Positions 22,441-36,100 of a stretch of DNA of 60,000 nucleotides are shown here, piece after piece. The notes under the pieces were generated by a model. That model did no database searches. It saw nothing but the letters and a program-made list of their open reading frames with translations, and was not told the DNA's origin. Source of the DNA: Bolinopsis microptera. Taxonomy: Eukaryota; Ctenophora; Tentaculata; Lobata; Bolinopsidae. The stretch spans positions 11,457,837-11,517,836 of the forward strand of contig NC_087080.1 of assembly GCF_026151205.1 (NCBI RefSeq), in the 5' to 3' direction. Made by a program: the position numbers and the translations under genes. Each line of letters opens with the position of its first letter. Positions within the stretch are counted from its first letter, which is position 1.

Positions 22441-24194
22441 TTATAAACTCCTCCAGGATGCTGCTAAGTGCTAGGGCTAATTCGTTTTAATAATTACCTT
22501 TCATTCTAACTATATGAGATCAGTAAATGGAATTAGGCGTATATTAGACTACTAGATGAATAAAACTAAGGTACTATGACGGTTGAAATTGGCGTTCTAT
22601 TTTTAAATAGTTCCTCGATCCGAACGTTGAATGAATATCAATAAATGATATTGATTTAAGGGGCGTCGAGTTAAGCTTGGAAGTATTGAAACAAACCAAA
22701 TCTAGTTGAGCCAAAGCGGGGAGGGATTATAAAAACTGCTGGGGTTATTTATTAAGCCGGGACAAAATTAACAGCGGGAGCCGGGATTTAGGATTATCAG
22801 AATTGATTATTCTATCCCGGCTTCGATATTGGTTGAAATCCGTATTCGTTAATCTTAAGCAAATATTTGAATAAATTTCTTTCGTCTTCTGAACTTGAGA
22901 TCTTTCCTTCATAAGCCCGATTATTAGTTGTTTACAATTACTGAGATTCGGCAGAGAGACTGGTGCCACCCGATAAGCCGCTCAGGCGCTTAGCTTATAA
23001 TAACATCTAGATGACATTCAAGTGCATTTTAAAGCAATTTGCCCTTGAGTATGATAATTATAACCAGTTTTATCGTGTTCGGCGTCCTCGGAAACATAGG
23101 GTTACATGATTTTCGCTTCGATTTTCATCAACAAAAAATCCTTCTATTTTAAAATCTCTGGCCCAGCTGCCTGCTGGGTTTCAAAAGGTGATACCAGATC
23201 GAGATGCTGCGATAATTGCGCAGCTCATCTTAATTGGATCCAATTACACGTGATACACTATATTATTCCATATAAGGCCTGGTCAGGAAGCTTGAGCTCT
23301 GGTGACGTCACGAGATATCCTAGTCAGCATTCGACACGTTACGAATGTGATCACGTGACCAAGGATTTACGAATCAAGGTCACGTGATAGGATTGGTGGT
23401 CACGTGACTTCAGTTATCCCTTATATGGCACAAGTAGCTGCAACTGATCAGCTCTTAATTGGGCTGCAATCATTGACAGGCCTATAATTACTCATTTTTC
23501 AATGACCGATATCTCGATTTTTAATAGGATTAGAGCGTAAAACGAATGCTTCCCGGAATCAGCACAATGAAGAGAACAAGATCCTGTTGGATTCTCAATT
23601 ATTCATCACCCACCGGTAGTCCCTACGGGATTATCAGAATTGATTATTCTATCCCGGCTGATTATTCTATCCCGGAGGTGTTTATAAGTTCTGATAAAGG
23701 AAAAGTTTCAGCTGCAATAGAAAACAGTCACCCGAGCAATAGCCAACATGTATAAAATACGTCATGTTTATTTGCATTGTACAACTAGGACAAGTGAAAG
23801 TAAAAGTTGATAATGAAAAATCTGTTGACTGGCCACATGAAACAAAGGCATTTTTCTTCACTTAGAACATCTGGTTTCTTGTCAATTATGGTATAACCTT
23901 TAAATAAAAGGGTTAGTTGCATTGTTGCGTCTGACTATCTGCATCATAGAATATTTACCATTACATACTACATAATATGGTATTACTTTAAGTAATACAA
24001 TGTCACTGTTCAATAGGATAATAAACGCAATAAATTCATAGCAGCGTAAATTATTTCATAATACCATTATTCATTCGTTTAATTAACAATCTCTACAAAG
24101 TTTCATATCAGATTTAAAGGAGAAACACACAGATCAACAATTATCTAATTAGTTAATTAGTTAATAAGTTAATTAGCTAGCTATACTACTTCAG
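22441..24194. other. Gene-free intronic stretch with a 32-bp dispersed repeat
   Basis: No coding exon is visible. A 32-bp word beginning GGATTATCAGAATTGATTAT and ending CTATCCCGGCT occurs identically at 22791-22822 and 23628-23659, with a partial third copy directly after. An E-box/CRE cluster lies between (separate entry). Confidence 0.55.
23301..23410. promoter_or_regulatory. CRE plus three CACGTG E-boxes
   Basis: TGACGTCA at 23303-23310, followed by CACGTG cores at 23352, 23381 and 23401. The last is GTCACGTGAC, the consensus of the TFEB/MITF CLEAR element in vertebrates. It is placed ~800 bp before SNX14 exon 24195 and ~1.3 kb upstream of the antisense glycosyltransferase. Motif matches only; activity is inferred. 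Confidence 0.4.
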
Positions 24195-27100
24195 GTATAA
24201 GAACGATATGAGAGGGTTTTACGATCTATACTTTGCAAGCGATGCCAGTGATAGGATAGAATTTCCAACTCTCATCACTGACGAATTGAAATCGTCCTTG
24301 CTTGCCAAATATGCGTATGGATTTAACCCGTTCAAGGGTGTATTACAAAAGTAGGTTATTGAAAGTTTTAAAATAAAAGGTTGAGATTTTCCAACATGTG
24401 TCAAAAACGACTATTTTTGTCGTGAGATATAATTAAAGTTATATTTGGGTTTGCGGCATTTCAGCATTTGCGTATTTCTCGTCCAAAACATTCATGTTAG
24501 AATTCCGACCAAACGATATTTACCCACGTTTCAGAGTGTACGAATACCTGATGGAACACCTGAGAGCAAACTACTGTGTTGGGTTTTACCAGAGTGATTA
24601 CTTCTTCCTTCTCCTTCTTGGGGACAGGATCGTTCCTCCGCCTAAACTTTCTTCCTGGAGCAAGGTGATTCACTTTCTCTTTCACTTTCACTTCCACCAT
24701 GCTTTTACCAAAGTTATGAATTATTCCTTCACAAACTGGAAGACCAAGTTTATAACTCTCACTTTTACTTTCAAATTTGTATTTTACATAGTCAGTTCAG
24801 TACTGTCGCCGTCACTTTCACCTCTTCATTCAGTTAAAGTGAAACTATTCTTTCTCTGAGCTATTTTATTTTCCTGTTTATTTGCATGTATTTCTATACC
24901 TAGTGACACTATAACGTCTACACTAACCTAACCAATCTACTGAAACATTTAACAGAGCTAACTTCAACCACATTCCAAACATCCTTTACGTTTCTACTTG
25001 CCAGTAATTACTAATTATTTAGTAAATTAATCATATCATACGGCAACGTAACTTTTCTGCAACAATGCAGGAGCATTTGTGTGTCCCAGATAGTTGGTCG
25101 GATCAGGTAAGCTAGCGTGATGATGGTGCAGCATTCCATAGATTTCTGCTTTTTCTCTCCCTCATTTCAATTGTATTTGAGTTAGTGTCCCAGTGTCTTG
25201 CCACAACTTGCTCTGACTTGCTGTTCTTACTTTGGCTGGAATTATCTTATTAAGTCAGTAGCTGTAGATGTCGTAGAGAGTGTAGACTATTATTGGTATC
25301 ATATAATAATAGGATCTTATGTTATGTGGAGAGTTTTATAAGAATCAGTGAAGTGTTATATGATAATGTCAACCCTATTTGGTCTCTAGACACTTCGTGT
25401 GTGAACTTAACTTTCACTTGATGTAATGCAAAACCATTCCCTGTCAGTTGAAAAAGCTGAGTGCAGGATATGTAGAGACTTCAAAGTTGCTACGTTCAAC
25501 ACATCCACTTGCTCTTAAATTACTTTCACTTTCACTTTCTCTACATAACACGAATCATTCCAGATGAGAAAGCAAAGTGTAGGTGGTATAGGTGCAATGT
25601 TCAGCACCCTTAAAGACAAACTCTCTAACAACCCTATGGATCCCATGTTAGAAATGCTGGATGATAGCGCTTTATCCGCAGCGCAGTTGGCTCAGATAAC
25701 TACGTCTACTGGCAGTGCACTGCTTGGAGTGGACACTGAGGGTAGGGGCACAATGCACATCCATTTTATTAACTGGGAATTGAAATTATTGGTTACTCTT
25801 TTGTTCAAAGATAGACTGATTCGGGTTTTAACTATTCCCCCATTTACCTTGTGGAGAAGGTTGATTGGTCATTTAACTTTCACTTTCATTTTCACACTTT
25901 CACTTTCCCTTTCCCTTTTAGACGTAGAGCAGATTGATTACAACGCCCAGTCGAGTATAGATCTCTCCAAATGGAGCATCAGCATTAACAATACTGAACT
26001 GTTGGGGGAATGGCTCAGACAATATGTTGCTTATGTTATCGATGTTAAAACTGATGTTAAGAAACTTTCGTAAGTTTCGATAAGATTTTTACATTAAAAT
26101 TTTAAACTGCTTTTGAAAATTAAGTGACTTTAATGTAAGTTCATGTCGTATCTCAGACAATACTTAAGTAAATTAAATAACGATGAATCTTCCCCAGTTT
26201 CATTTCGATTTGCAAAATTATCCGATGAAAATAAAGTATCAATATCTCAGAGGTGGTTTCGAGCATTTGACAGTCAAACGGAGGTTTAGCGAGTTTGTCA
26301 TGTTACACAAACGTCTCAGAAAATTCCACGGATCTTTGGGAGGTTCGAACCACAGATACTGTTAATTTCAAAACGATCGTTCAAATTAGTCATAATAATA
26401 CTGTATCACGTGACGTATCAAAATGATCCTAGATAAACTTTTATATCCCAGGTTTACAATTACCACAAAGAAAGTCTATGAACGCACTGAACAACGAGTT
26501 TATAATGTACCGGCGACAAGAACTGGGAATATACATTCAAAAGTTACTGAGAATGGACTACATAAGACACAGTGAACTTATCGCTAAATTCCTGAGTCCT
26601 TCTTGTGATGATTTCAATAAGATAGCCTTTATAAGCATGCCTAAACAGGCTATTGGTTCTGCAGGGGAATTCGCGGGTAATTTCCCAAATGTTAAATTTA
26701 TGTTGAACATTTTTAAAAGTACATTTTCACTATTTCATCTCAATGCCAACCAAATGAGTTTTCATTTTAAAGATTAATCTTTAATCACTGTGTGTGGTCC
26801 AACCCAGCAATAACTGACATCGGGTCCAAACTTTGGAACAATCATCTTATTGATAAGGGAATATTTTACATCTCAGATTTCCTTTCTATAGATCATAGTA
26901 CAGTCCTTAACTACGATATGTTCATGAACAAGTGGGAGCTGTCTCCGAATACGATTTCCAAAATTGATTACTGTAACATTATCATGGGGATACGGAGATA
27001 TAACTGTCCCACGATTAACTCAAGGAATATCGAATTTGTTGACCCGAATATAAAACTTCGATTTTTACATTCTGCAACTGGGCAGGTGAAGGGAAGCAAA

Positions 27101-30100
27101 ATTCGGGATAAAATGTACGATTCTATTTGTCCAAACGAGCTGTCTCCTTTACGTCAATGGGTTGTTGACTTGAACAGCCATTCCATCGATTGGGCAGTCG
27201 TTCTAAGCAACCTGTTTTTCTTAGTATCTAAAAACTTTAAGTTGATTCAATTTCAATACAAACTCTTAATGAGGATCACAACGTGTAGATACATGAGACA
27301 TAAGATGAAAATTGTTACAGATACTCCCATGTGTAGCCTGTGTAACACATACTTAGAAACAATTCCTCACATTTACCTCCATTGTATTCACACAAATAGC
27401 TTCATCACAATACTTGAAGACTTTATTAAAAGGAAAATCGATAGTAATTACGAAGATCCCACTAAAATTAATTTTATAGTCTGTAATCACACTTCACAAA
27501 TTATAAATTATTTTAATATCGTTGCCAAATGGTACATTAGCAAAAAATTTCAGGCAGGAGACTTGCCGATCTGGCAGGGGTATATCAAACTTCTTAAGCT
27601 ATCACTTACAGGAGATAAAATAGGTCACAAAAGTTCTATTGTGTCGATCTTGGCCGATTAGGGCAATATGTCCACTCCATTTTTATTGCTGTCTATGTTA
27701 TTTAATTTTTATCGGTTATTGTTACAATCTTGCAGTACTACTAGTAGCTGTTTTTTTGTAGTACATGCCCTGCTTCCTTCCTTTCCTAAATTCCTTACAG
27801 GCTCCTCCAGCCTCCTCTCTTAAACCCTTTTCACTCACTTCATTTCACTCATTCACTTCATATTTTATTACCACAGTATCTGCCAAAACCAACATGGCCC
27901 AAGTGGAAGGGGGCCTTGACGTTGTTTCCCGCTTGGCCCTGCATCCCATGCTGACTGTCGGCCTCCACTCTAAAAAAACTTACCTTCAGTGAAGGCCGAT
28001 GGTCGACAATTAGCGATGTAAGAGCTTGGCGGGAACAAATCCTGTCCTCCTTTTACACCTTCAGGACGACTTTCGCAAATGCGAGAGGAATGACCCGAGG
28101 AGGGCTCCATTGGTTTTAGTAGGTTGCATATTAAAAAAAAAAAGAAAAAAAAAAAAAAAAGAAAAAAAAAAAAAGATTAATCTTTGCTATTTTTATCCAA
28201 CAAAACTCAAAAGTCGACCAGTGAAACTCAATTTCTACAACAGGCAAAATGATGAGTGGTGTGAGACCGAAGGAGAAGAGCCTGTACTTGTACCCTTTTC
28301 TTAAATCTGTTTGCAAATCTGTCACCCCTGGTTACGGCGGAAACTCTCACACGGGCAGTAAGTTTTATTTATAACTTAAATTAAGTAAGTTTCCCCCCTC
28401 TTTTCCTCACACACCTAGTCAGTTTAGAATATTGCGGCACATATGGCGACTGTATGCGCGCAAGTGGCAAATTATCCGGGTAGGGTATTTTAACGTAGCG
28501 CGCGCAGACATTCTTATGCGCAGAAGAATCATTGCTTTAATTTCAAAATATCACTCCTGTCGATCGATCCGCGCGCGCCGCGCGTTTTGTTTATTTGTAG
28601 CATTAGAAAGTTAAACATGTTAAAGATGGTACTTAGATTTCCCATCTAACCAACAGTGTCAAGTGTTTCTACCCTTGTCCCATACTATCACTGAAATGCA
28701 TCTACTAAACACATTTTGTAATCCCAGGTAGTGAAGTCGGAAGTAACCCCTCCACACCCATGTCTACCCCAACTATGCCCAGAAAGAACGCCACCTTGAA
28801 GAGAACACCATCTCAAACCGCTAATGCTGCTCTACTGCATTCTAAAGAAATGCAGGTTAGAAAATTTAGAGCTGGAGAAATTAATAATCGCTGCTTGCCA
28901 TGTTTATTGAAAATTACTGCACTTCAATCCGCAGACTAGGCTAAATCAATCCGAATCTCTCTCAGAGTAAAGTGAAAGTGGAGTTGAATAAGCGACATAC
29001 CCACGACAGTACAATATTCATGCAGTTAACCGGAGTCACTGAGTGTGTCCTCTACGCTGCTCTACTGTTGGGTGCGTGTGTTTTCTAGTGTAACATTCAA
29101 TGTAACATTCAGTGTTACATTCAGTGTTACGTTCTGTTTTTCATTCAATATTTCATCCAGATTTCATTGTTGTAATAAGTGTGAGGAATGAAGACATCTA
29201 AATTGTGAAATGAACCATAAAGTTTAATTCTTCATAATTTGTTTAACTTTTCTTTTTAGATCGGTGCAGCATTTCCATCGTTAACTTATAATCCGATCGA
29301 CGAAAATATATAGATGAAGCATGATTACTTAATTAATTAATCAATAACTCACATGTTCAGGTGACCTGCCAGGTTTACTAATACATGCTCTTTGTTCCGT
29401 AATGCTGGTCATAAAGAACACTTTGGACCATTTTGTAATCAACTTCATCAACTTCAAGATAAACTTGGTGCTCCAGGAAAAAGAGGTTGTGGAGATCATT
29501 GAGCTGGCAAGAGGTGACATTCAGTTATAATAAATGTATATCATATTGTTTGCAATGTTATAAAAATGCACAATCAGATGACTGTTTGTATGTAGTATGT
29601 GGACACGTTCATTGAAGTTTGAGGAAATTGGTAAATTTCTAAAACAGCGTTTTTGACGATAGTGGTTTAATTTTAACAATTATTAATCTAGCGTGTTCAT
29701 AAGTTCTGAACATTAGCCACGTGACCCATACTCCCATATGCACTGCTCAAAAATAAAATGTATTGCTTTTAGGCACTATTATGTAAAAAATGTCACATTT
29801 TTGTGACATTGTTTACCATAGCTGCCCAATTAGCATTTTTTGGTCTAAAATATAGTAGATTAGGTCAATCTAACAATTATGATACAATGTAGGCCTAAAG
29901 GGCAGTGATCGAACGGCTTTAAGGCAACATTTCGTAAACTTTGTCACACTCAGAATACGGGACCTCTTTTCTACTGTGAGGTGTCCTCAAAACCCTTTCA
30001 ACTCATTATTTGATAGTTCTTCTGCCAATCATAGCCCTAAAATATGTTGTTTTGGAAAATTAACAAATACATGCACTTGGCTATTGGGAAATGATGTAAA

Positions 30101-33100
30101 TTCTGTCACATTATATGGAATTTGAAATTCTGGGTGAATTTCCGAAATCATTTATATCTGATTTTGGTTTGGAAGGCGGGAAAACTCTATATGAGGACGA
30201 TACACGGATACAGTTGATTGAAGTATAGGGCAGTTGATGTAAACAGGGGGGGGTCCACGTTAAAAAAGTTAAATTCTAAGATCGAGATTTTGGAATTTAA
30301 CATTAATTACTTTAACTTTTTTAACTTTTTTAACATAAATTAAAAATTAGATTTTGGCTGACTAATCGGTTCAAATTTTAACATAATTACCCAAATTAAA
30401 CTCAATTATGAGTGTTGACCTTTAGTACTAGTAGTACCTCGCTCTTGCAATTGTTTTCTGTAGTTGTAACTGATTTGATAACTTTACAAAAAAAAACACC
30501 TTGTATCTATATATACACATAATTGTATAATTTACTAATATACTTCGACTTACTTCGACTTAGGGCGGCTTCAGCGTCCGAACAGAAATAGTCTTCTTCC
30601 AAATCTGTCTATCCAGCATGAGTTTGTTAATCTCTTTGCTGTCGTCAAGCCCCGTGTCCTTCCGAAGGATGTCAATGTATGTGAGATGTGGTCTTCCCCT
30701 TCGACGATGTCCTTGAAGGGGTTCCCAGAAGAGAAGTTGATGACTCAATAGTTCTTCATGTCTGGCTAAATGACCTGCGAGTCTCATCCTCCGTGCAGCT
30801 ATCTTATCAGATGCTCTGATGAGGTGTCCATACACCTTGGCGTTAGTCAACTGAGTTGGCTGCAACACTATCTGTTATAAGAGCAAGGTCGTCAGCAAAG
30901 TCCGCATCAGTGACCTTGACTGCCGGATAGCGACGGCTTCTTCTAGGGTGTAGAGTAAACCCAAAGTCCCTACCCTCTAGGGACACCCTCATAATGTAGC
31001 CAATTACGATTATGAATAGGTAGGGCGCCAAAGTGTCTCCCTGCATCACTCCTGCTAGAATGAAGAATGCTTCACTCAGACCATCCTCGGTAATCACACG
31101 AGCAAATGTATCTGCATACATTCTTTGTATCAAGCCTACAATCTCCTTGGGAATTCCATATGCCAGGAGGATCTTCATGAGGAGTCCACGGTGTCCGCTG
31201 TCGAATGCCTTCTTGAAATCAATGAAGAGCATTACCGCGGTCAGATCTTTATCCCGGGCTCCCTCAAATACCCTTCTTAGGCCAAGAATATGACTAGTTG
31301 TTGACCTACTCTCTCTGAATCCGTTCTGATTGATCCTTAAGATGTCTTCCATGGCAGGTGTGATCCTGTTCAGTATCATCTTATTGAGAGTCTTACTCAC
31401 TATAGATGTCAGTGCAATACCTCTATAGTTATCTACTTTGGTCAAATTCCTTTTCTTTGGAACAGGCACGATGTTTAGGTGCTTCCATTGGTCAGGAACA
31501 TCGCCATCAACTAGTGCTTTATTGCAGAAGTCAAGGATCAAATCATCAACATCTACCCTCTTCAGTACTTCAGGGGCAACTCCATCCTCTCCAAATGCCT
31601 TACCTTCTTTAATCGATTTCGTAGCCTCCTCCAGTTCGGTCTTGGTGAACTTATCCACACTGATGTTTTGTGGTGGATGTACGACTGGTATGTCCACTTC
31701 TTCGTTTGGAACTACTGGAGGTTGTCCAAGTAGCTTGGTAACGTGGTCTTTCCAGGCTCTCAATCTATCCTCTCTACTACCTCCTTCTACAAGACCACAT
31801 GGCTTCTTCTTTCTCCCACTGACCTCATTAACAAGATTCCAGCTCTCTTTGTTCTTGCATCTACCGGCTGCGTTTTCAGCTTTTCTTATTTTCTGTTTAA
31901 GCAGCTCTTCCTCCACAGTACGGTAGCATGCAGAGAGAGTGTCTTTCTCCTCGGCAACTGTCTGTCTGTTGTCTTCACAAGGATCCAGATGGTAGGTCTC
32001 CTTGGCAGCAAACAATTTGCTTCTGGCTTCCTCTACTCGTGGGTCGTTGGCAGGATCGTCATACCGCTTCTTAGGTTTATGCGGAAGATGCTTCCTATTT
32101 GCATACTTCACTGCTTCAATAAACTTTCCATACTTAGTGGTGACGTCACTAGTAGGACCTAGATCTAGTTGCTCCTCACTCAAGAGTGCACTATACCTAT
32201 TTCTAACTTCAACTCCATACTTGATCTGTAACTCTTGATCAGTTTTGAGACGACTGAAGTCGTAGCATGTGACCCGTGGTGGACTTATGCTCTTTCGTAG
32301 ACTGAGCTTTACAGTTGAGAGTACTGCCCGATGGTCAGAGCCCAGGGAATTGAAAGAGTTGCATGGCTCGGTGTTCTTTATTGAGCTCATCCACTTCTTC
32401 CGTACCAGGACATAGTCAATCTAGCTCCTAGTTAGTACTTCATCTGAGAGGTGAGTCCACTGCTTACCAGGACTCTTCTGAAAACGATGATTCGTCGCCT
32501 CTAACTCTCCCTCCAGCAGTGTATCCCTGAGCAGATGACCATTACGATTGGTCACTTGATGCCAGTACCATCCCGTATCTTCACCATTCAACTTACTGAG
32601 GTGAGCATTAAGATCTCCTATTACAAGTATTAGATGATGAGAGGGGACCTCCCTTACTGCTGCTCTCAAGCAGTCGTGAAACTCTTCGGCTTCTTCGACA
32701 GTTGCGGATTCCGTTGGACTATACACAGAGATTATGGTTATTCTTGGGTTTCCGTCCAACGACACAAGCATGCAGCGCTTACTATAGGTCTTGATAAGAC
32801 TAACTGCATTAAAGGCTTGTTTAGTCAGCAGGAATCCCACTCCTCCTGTAGACGCTTGTGCTCTGTTTCTCCATGCTGAAGTTGTTATTAGGTGGACTCC
32901 CTTCTTGTGCCTCTCTATCTTGACTTCTTCATCATGCACAACTCGGTGTTCTTGTATTGCAAGGACAGATATCTGACTGCGCAAGAAAAGAATAACCATT
33001 TCAAGCCGTTTAGAAAACTCCCTCACAGTACGGACATTAAGAGTCCCAATGATACTCTTCGTTGTACAACTAACTACTCCTCCACTATTTTTTTGTTTTT

Positions 33101-36100
33101 TGATGTTTTCTGTTGGCTTTCTAGGATTCATAAACACATCATCAGCTGCCCGTCCACTATTTGGGTTTAAGACAACCGAGTCATAACTGTACTGATCCTC
33201 GATAGGCCTGGTAGGGGCTTGAACCCTAGTGCTTTTGGTTGTAACCATATCTGTTTTTCAAAAGGCTAAGTGACCCAGTGAAGTCCCCTTCACTGTGACA
33301 AATGGTCACTAATCCCAATGCCACGCCACCGGAACATTGGGGAAAACCGCAGGAACATTTTACCAACTCGAACATGTAAACGTTAACCACATGAACATAA
33401 CGTTTATCAGGCTGTATCACTAGCACTCAACTTTACTCTACTCGATCTTCACCTGCTCCATGCAGGACATTAAGCTTATGACCTAAAGCGTAAGGGAGTT
33501 AGAGCGTGAAACAGAAATTTCCGCTTTGACGAGGGCTAACTCTCCCTCTGACTACCGGTTACCCAATACCCTGGCACAGGGAGCTGTATCCTATCTAACA
33601 GAGCGTGGTCCAGTCTGACTGGGTCGTAGTAGAATAGGTTTGGAGGGTAACAGCCTACACCTCTTTAACTACTGTGCAATCCACAGTAAAGATTTATGAG
33701 TCTCCGAGCCCCTTGTGAGCCAAGAGTTTAGGAGTCAATGACGTTTTGTGATTGAGCTCCTCGGGACTCATTGTTTCCCGTCGCCCTTCCTGTATTTAGC
33801 CTGGACACAGCCCAGTTTCCAGTCTTCACCACGTGGAGGTAGCAGGGGAGGACTTGATGTGGGATGGCTATCAACATGTTGACTGATGATTAACTGGAAG
33901 GGGGCACCACAGGGATACCCCTTTTCAAAGTTCTGACAACCTCACGGCAGCACAGGGTTTCTATCCAGCAGTGACACTTTGGGCCACCTAACCTTCACAC
34001 AACCATTGGAAGACCAAATAATATAATCATTCATATAATAGGAAAGAGCATGTCGGCCAACCACAAGTACACAGTAGTGGTCAATGGGTTGGAATTGCGG
34101 GACAGATTACAGGTAGTAGCGAATGCTATTGATGCCAAGTATAACGGGACGTCAGAAACTGGGAAGGAGTGGGCAGAGTATTCGGGGGATGAACATTACA
34201 GTCAGAATTCAGTCGGGACCCAAGGAAATGGCTCGCAGCCCGACCAATACTCATTAGGAGGGTGGCTGTCACGATATGGTCTGGAATGTTACACGGAACA
34301 GTTGGAAGAGGCGGGATTTGGATCACCCAGTAATTTCCAGTGTGTTCAGGAAAGTGACCTGGACAAGTTGGAAATATTTGACAAATGTTATCGGCTGACT
34401 ATCCTGCATGCAGCCAAACGGATCCTTATTAGAGGAGTAGCTAATATCGTGAAGGGAGAATGTTAGAATCCACGAAAATAACATCCCCTGGCCCTCCTCG
34501 TCAGGAAACACAAATTGTATTGATACTTTTATAATGGACAATGGTACATAAATAAATTTATATATTTCTGAATAAGTTTCAATGTTCCATTTATTTAATA
34601 TTATACAGCTAAATTAATATTATCCAGCTAATTTATTAAATTACTTTTGCAGATATTTTCATTTTATTCTCTCGATAATTGAAAGGTTTTATTTTACCCA
34701 GCTCGGTAGTTTTGAATTTCAATTGTTTTTAACATTTAATCAGTTTAATGATCAAATGTATCAATTATTTATCGGTTGTACCTATGTTATATTAGGACGC
34801 AATGAAACTAACGGACCACGATGTATGGGGACTTGCCACCCCATGGCAACATTAAAATATATCGACTCTGTTACATCGTTTCCTCAAATTATTTGTTATA
34901 TAGTAGTGTTGAAAGTATTAAGACTGTATATATGACTGTTTTACTCTTGTCATGGGCATTCCTATATTCCTACATGTAATGACTACCTTACAAGACATTT
35001 TTGTGGCGGACCAATTTGCGACGACCGAAATTTTGGCGGTCCGAAAATATGGCGAAATTGAACAAAAACCGTCACATTTCGGACGTCACAGAAAATAAGG
35101 GTATTTTTCATCATTTTGTTTTCTGACACAAAGCTAAAGGAAATTCAAACTTTTCTAAAAATCGGTTAAATCATGTTGAAACAAAATGAAACTTATAAAT
35201 CGATTTCTTCATCTTCCTCTAAGGGGTCCGGCTCGACTCTTTCAGTTTCACTTATTGAGTTTGGTATTAAATTGTTTATCTTGACTTAGTCTCTTATAAG
35301 ACGTTTATGTTAGCACATAAATGTAATTTATTGTAAATTTAAAACGTATTACTTGACATTAAATTCATCATGGAATATTGTGTTTATTTGTCCCACCATC
35401 ATATCACTAACTTTTCAAGAACAAAATGAATCGATGAAGCCACAATTATTGGAATAAGCTAAAAATAATGCGACGGATTCTATTACGACGACCGAAATTT
35501 TGGCGGTCCGAAAATATGGCGAAATTTCGGGAAAACCGTCGCATTTCGTACGTTATAAAAATGTCTTGTAAGGTAATGAACAAAAATACCAACGCATGAC
35601 CTAAAAGTAAACTAGTCTAGAATATTCACTCCATTGCAATTTCAACCCAAATTTGAATTTATGTTAAAAAAGTTAAACTTTCTAAGCCTGAATTTTGAAA
35701 TTTAACATTAATTACTTTAACTTTTTTAACTTTTTTTAACGTGGACCCCCCCCTAAACATCGTCACAAAATGATACGAAATCGTAAATGGACACGTTCAT
35801 GTTGAAGTTTAAGGATATTGGTAAACCAAAAAAAATAACGTGTTCAGAAGTTCTGGACATTAGCCACGTGACCCATACTTCCATATACACGGCTCAGAAA
35901 TAAAATTTATTGTTTTTAGGCACTATAATGTAAAAAATGTCACATTTTTGTGACTGTGTTAACCATAGCTGCCCAATTAGCATTTTTTTGGTTTAAAATA
36001 TAGTAGATTAGGTCATTCTAACAATTGTGATACAACATTTGGCTAAAGGGCAGGGATCGAACGGTTTTAAGGCAATATTTCGTAAACTTTGTCACACTCA

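Larger units (their letters stand above)
30246..35753. mobile_element. 5.5 kb TIR element, ends GGGGGGGGTCCACGTTAA, TSD TAAACA
   Basis: Eight G plus TCCACGTTAAAAAAGTTAAA at the left, inverted at the right as TTTAACTTTTTTTAACGTGG plus A and eight C, with homology continuing inward for ~70 bp (ATTTAACATTAATTACTTTA). TAAACA at 30240-30245 and 35754-35759 is an exact 6-bp duplication. Removing the element restores a continuous left arm of the surrounding TGGACACGTT element. It contains a LINE relic, a SAM-domain ORF and a TA-flanked MITE. Confidence 0.85.

Noticed and set aside
23106-23387. 93-codon open frame before the E-box cluster
   Set aside because: No homology recognised. It reads through the CACGTG motifs and is likely chance.
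24465-24500. Exon start at 24465 giving an extra AFAYFSSKTFML segment
   Set aside because: Phase is also acceptable, but the acceptor at 24500 gives an RGS length closer to SNX14. Kept only as an alternative.
26070-26200. Alternative SNX14 exon start at 26198 after TTCCCCAG
   Set aside because: Phase does not fit the donor at 26070. The acceptor at 26250 restores phase and gives the family's spacing before the VKRRFSEF core.
28026-28304. Frame running through a Lys-rich stretch
   Set aside because: The lysines come from the poly(A) tail of the L1-like insertion.
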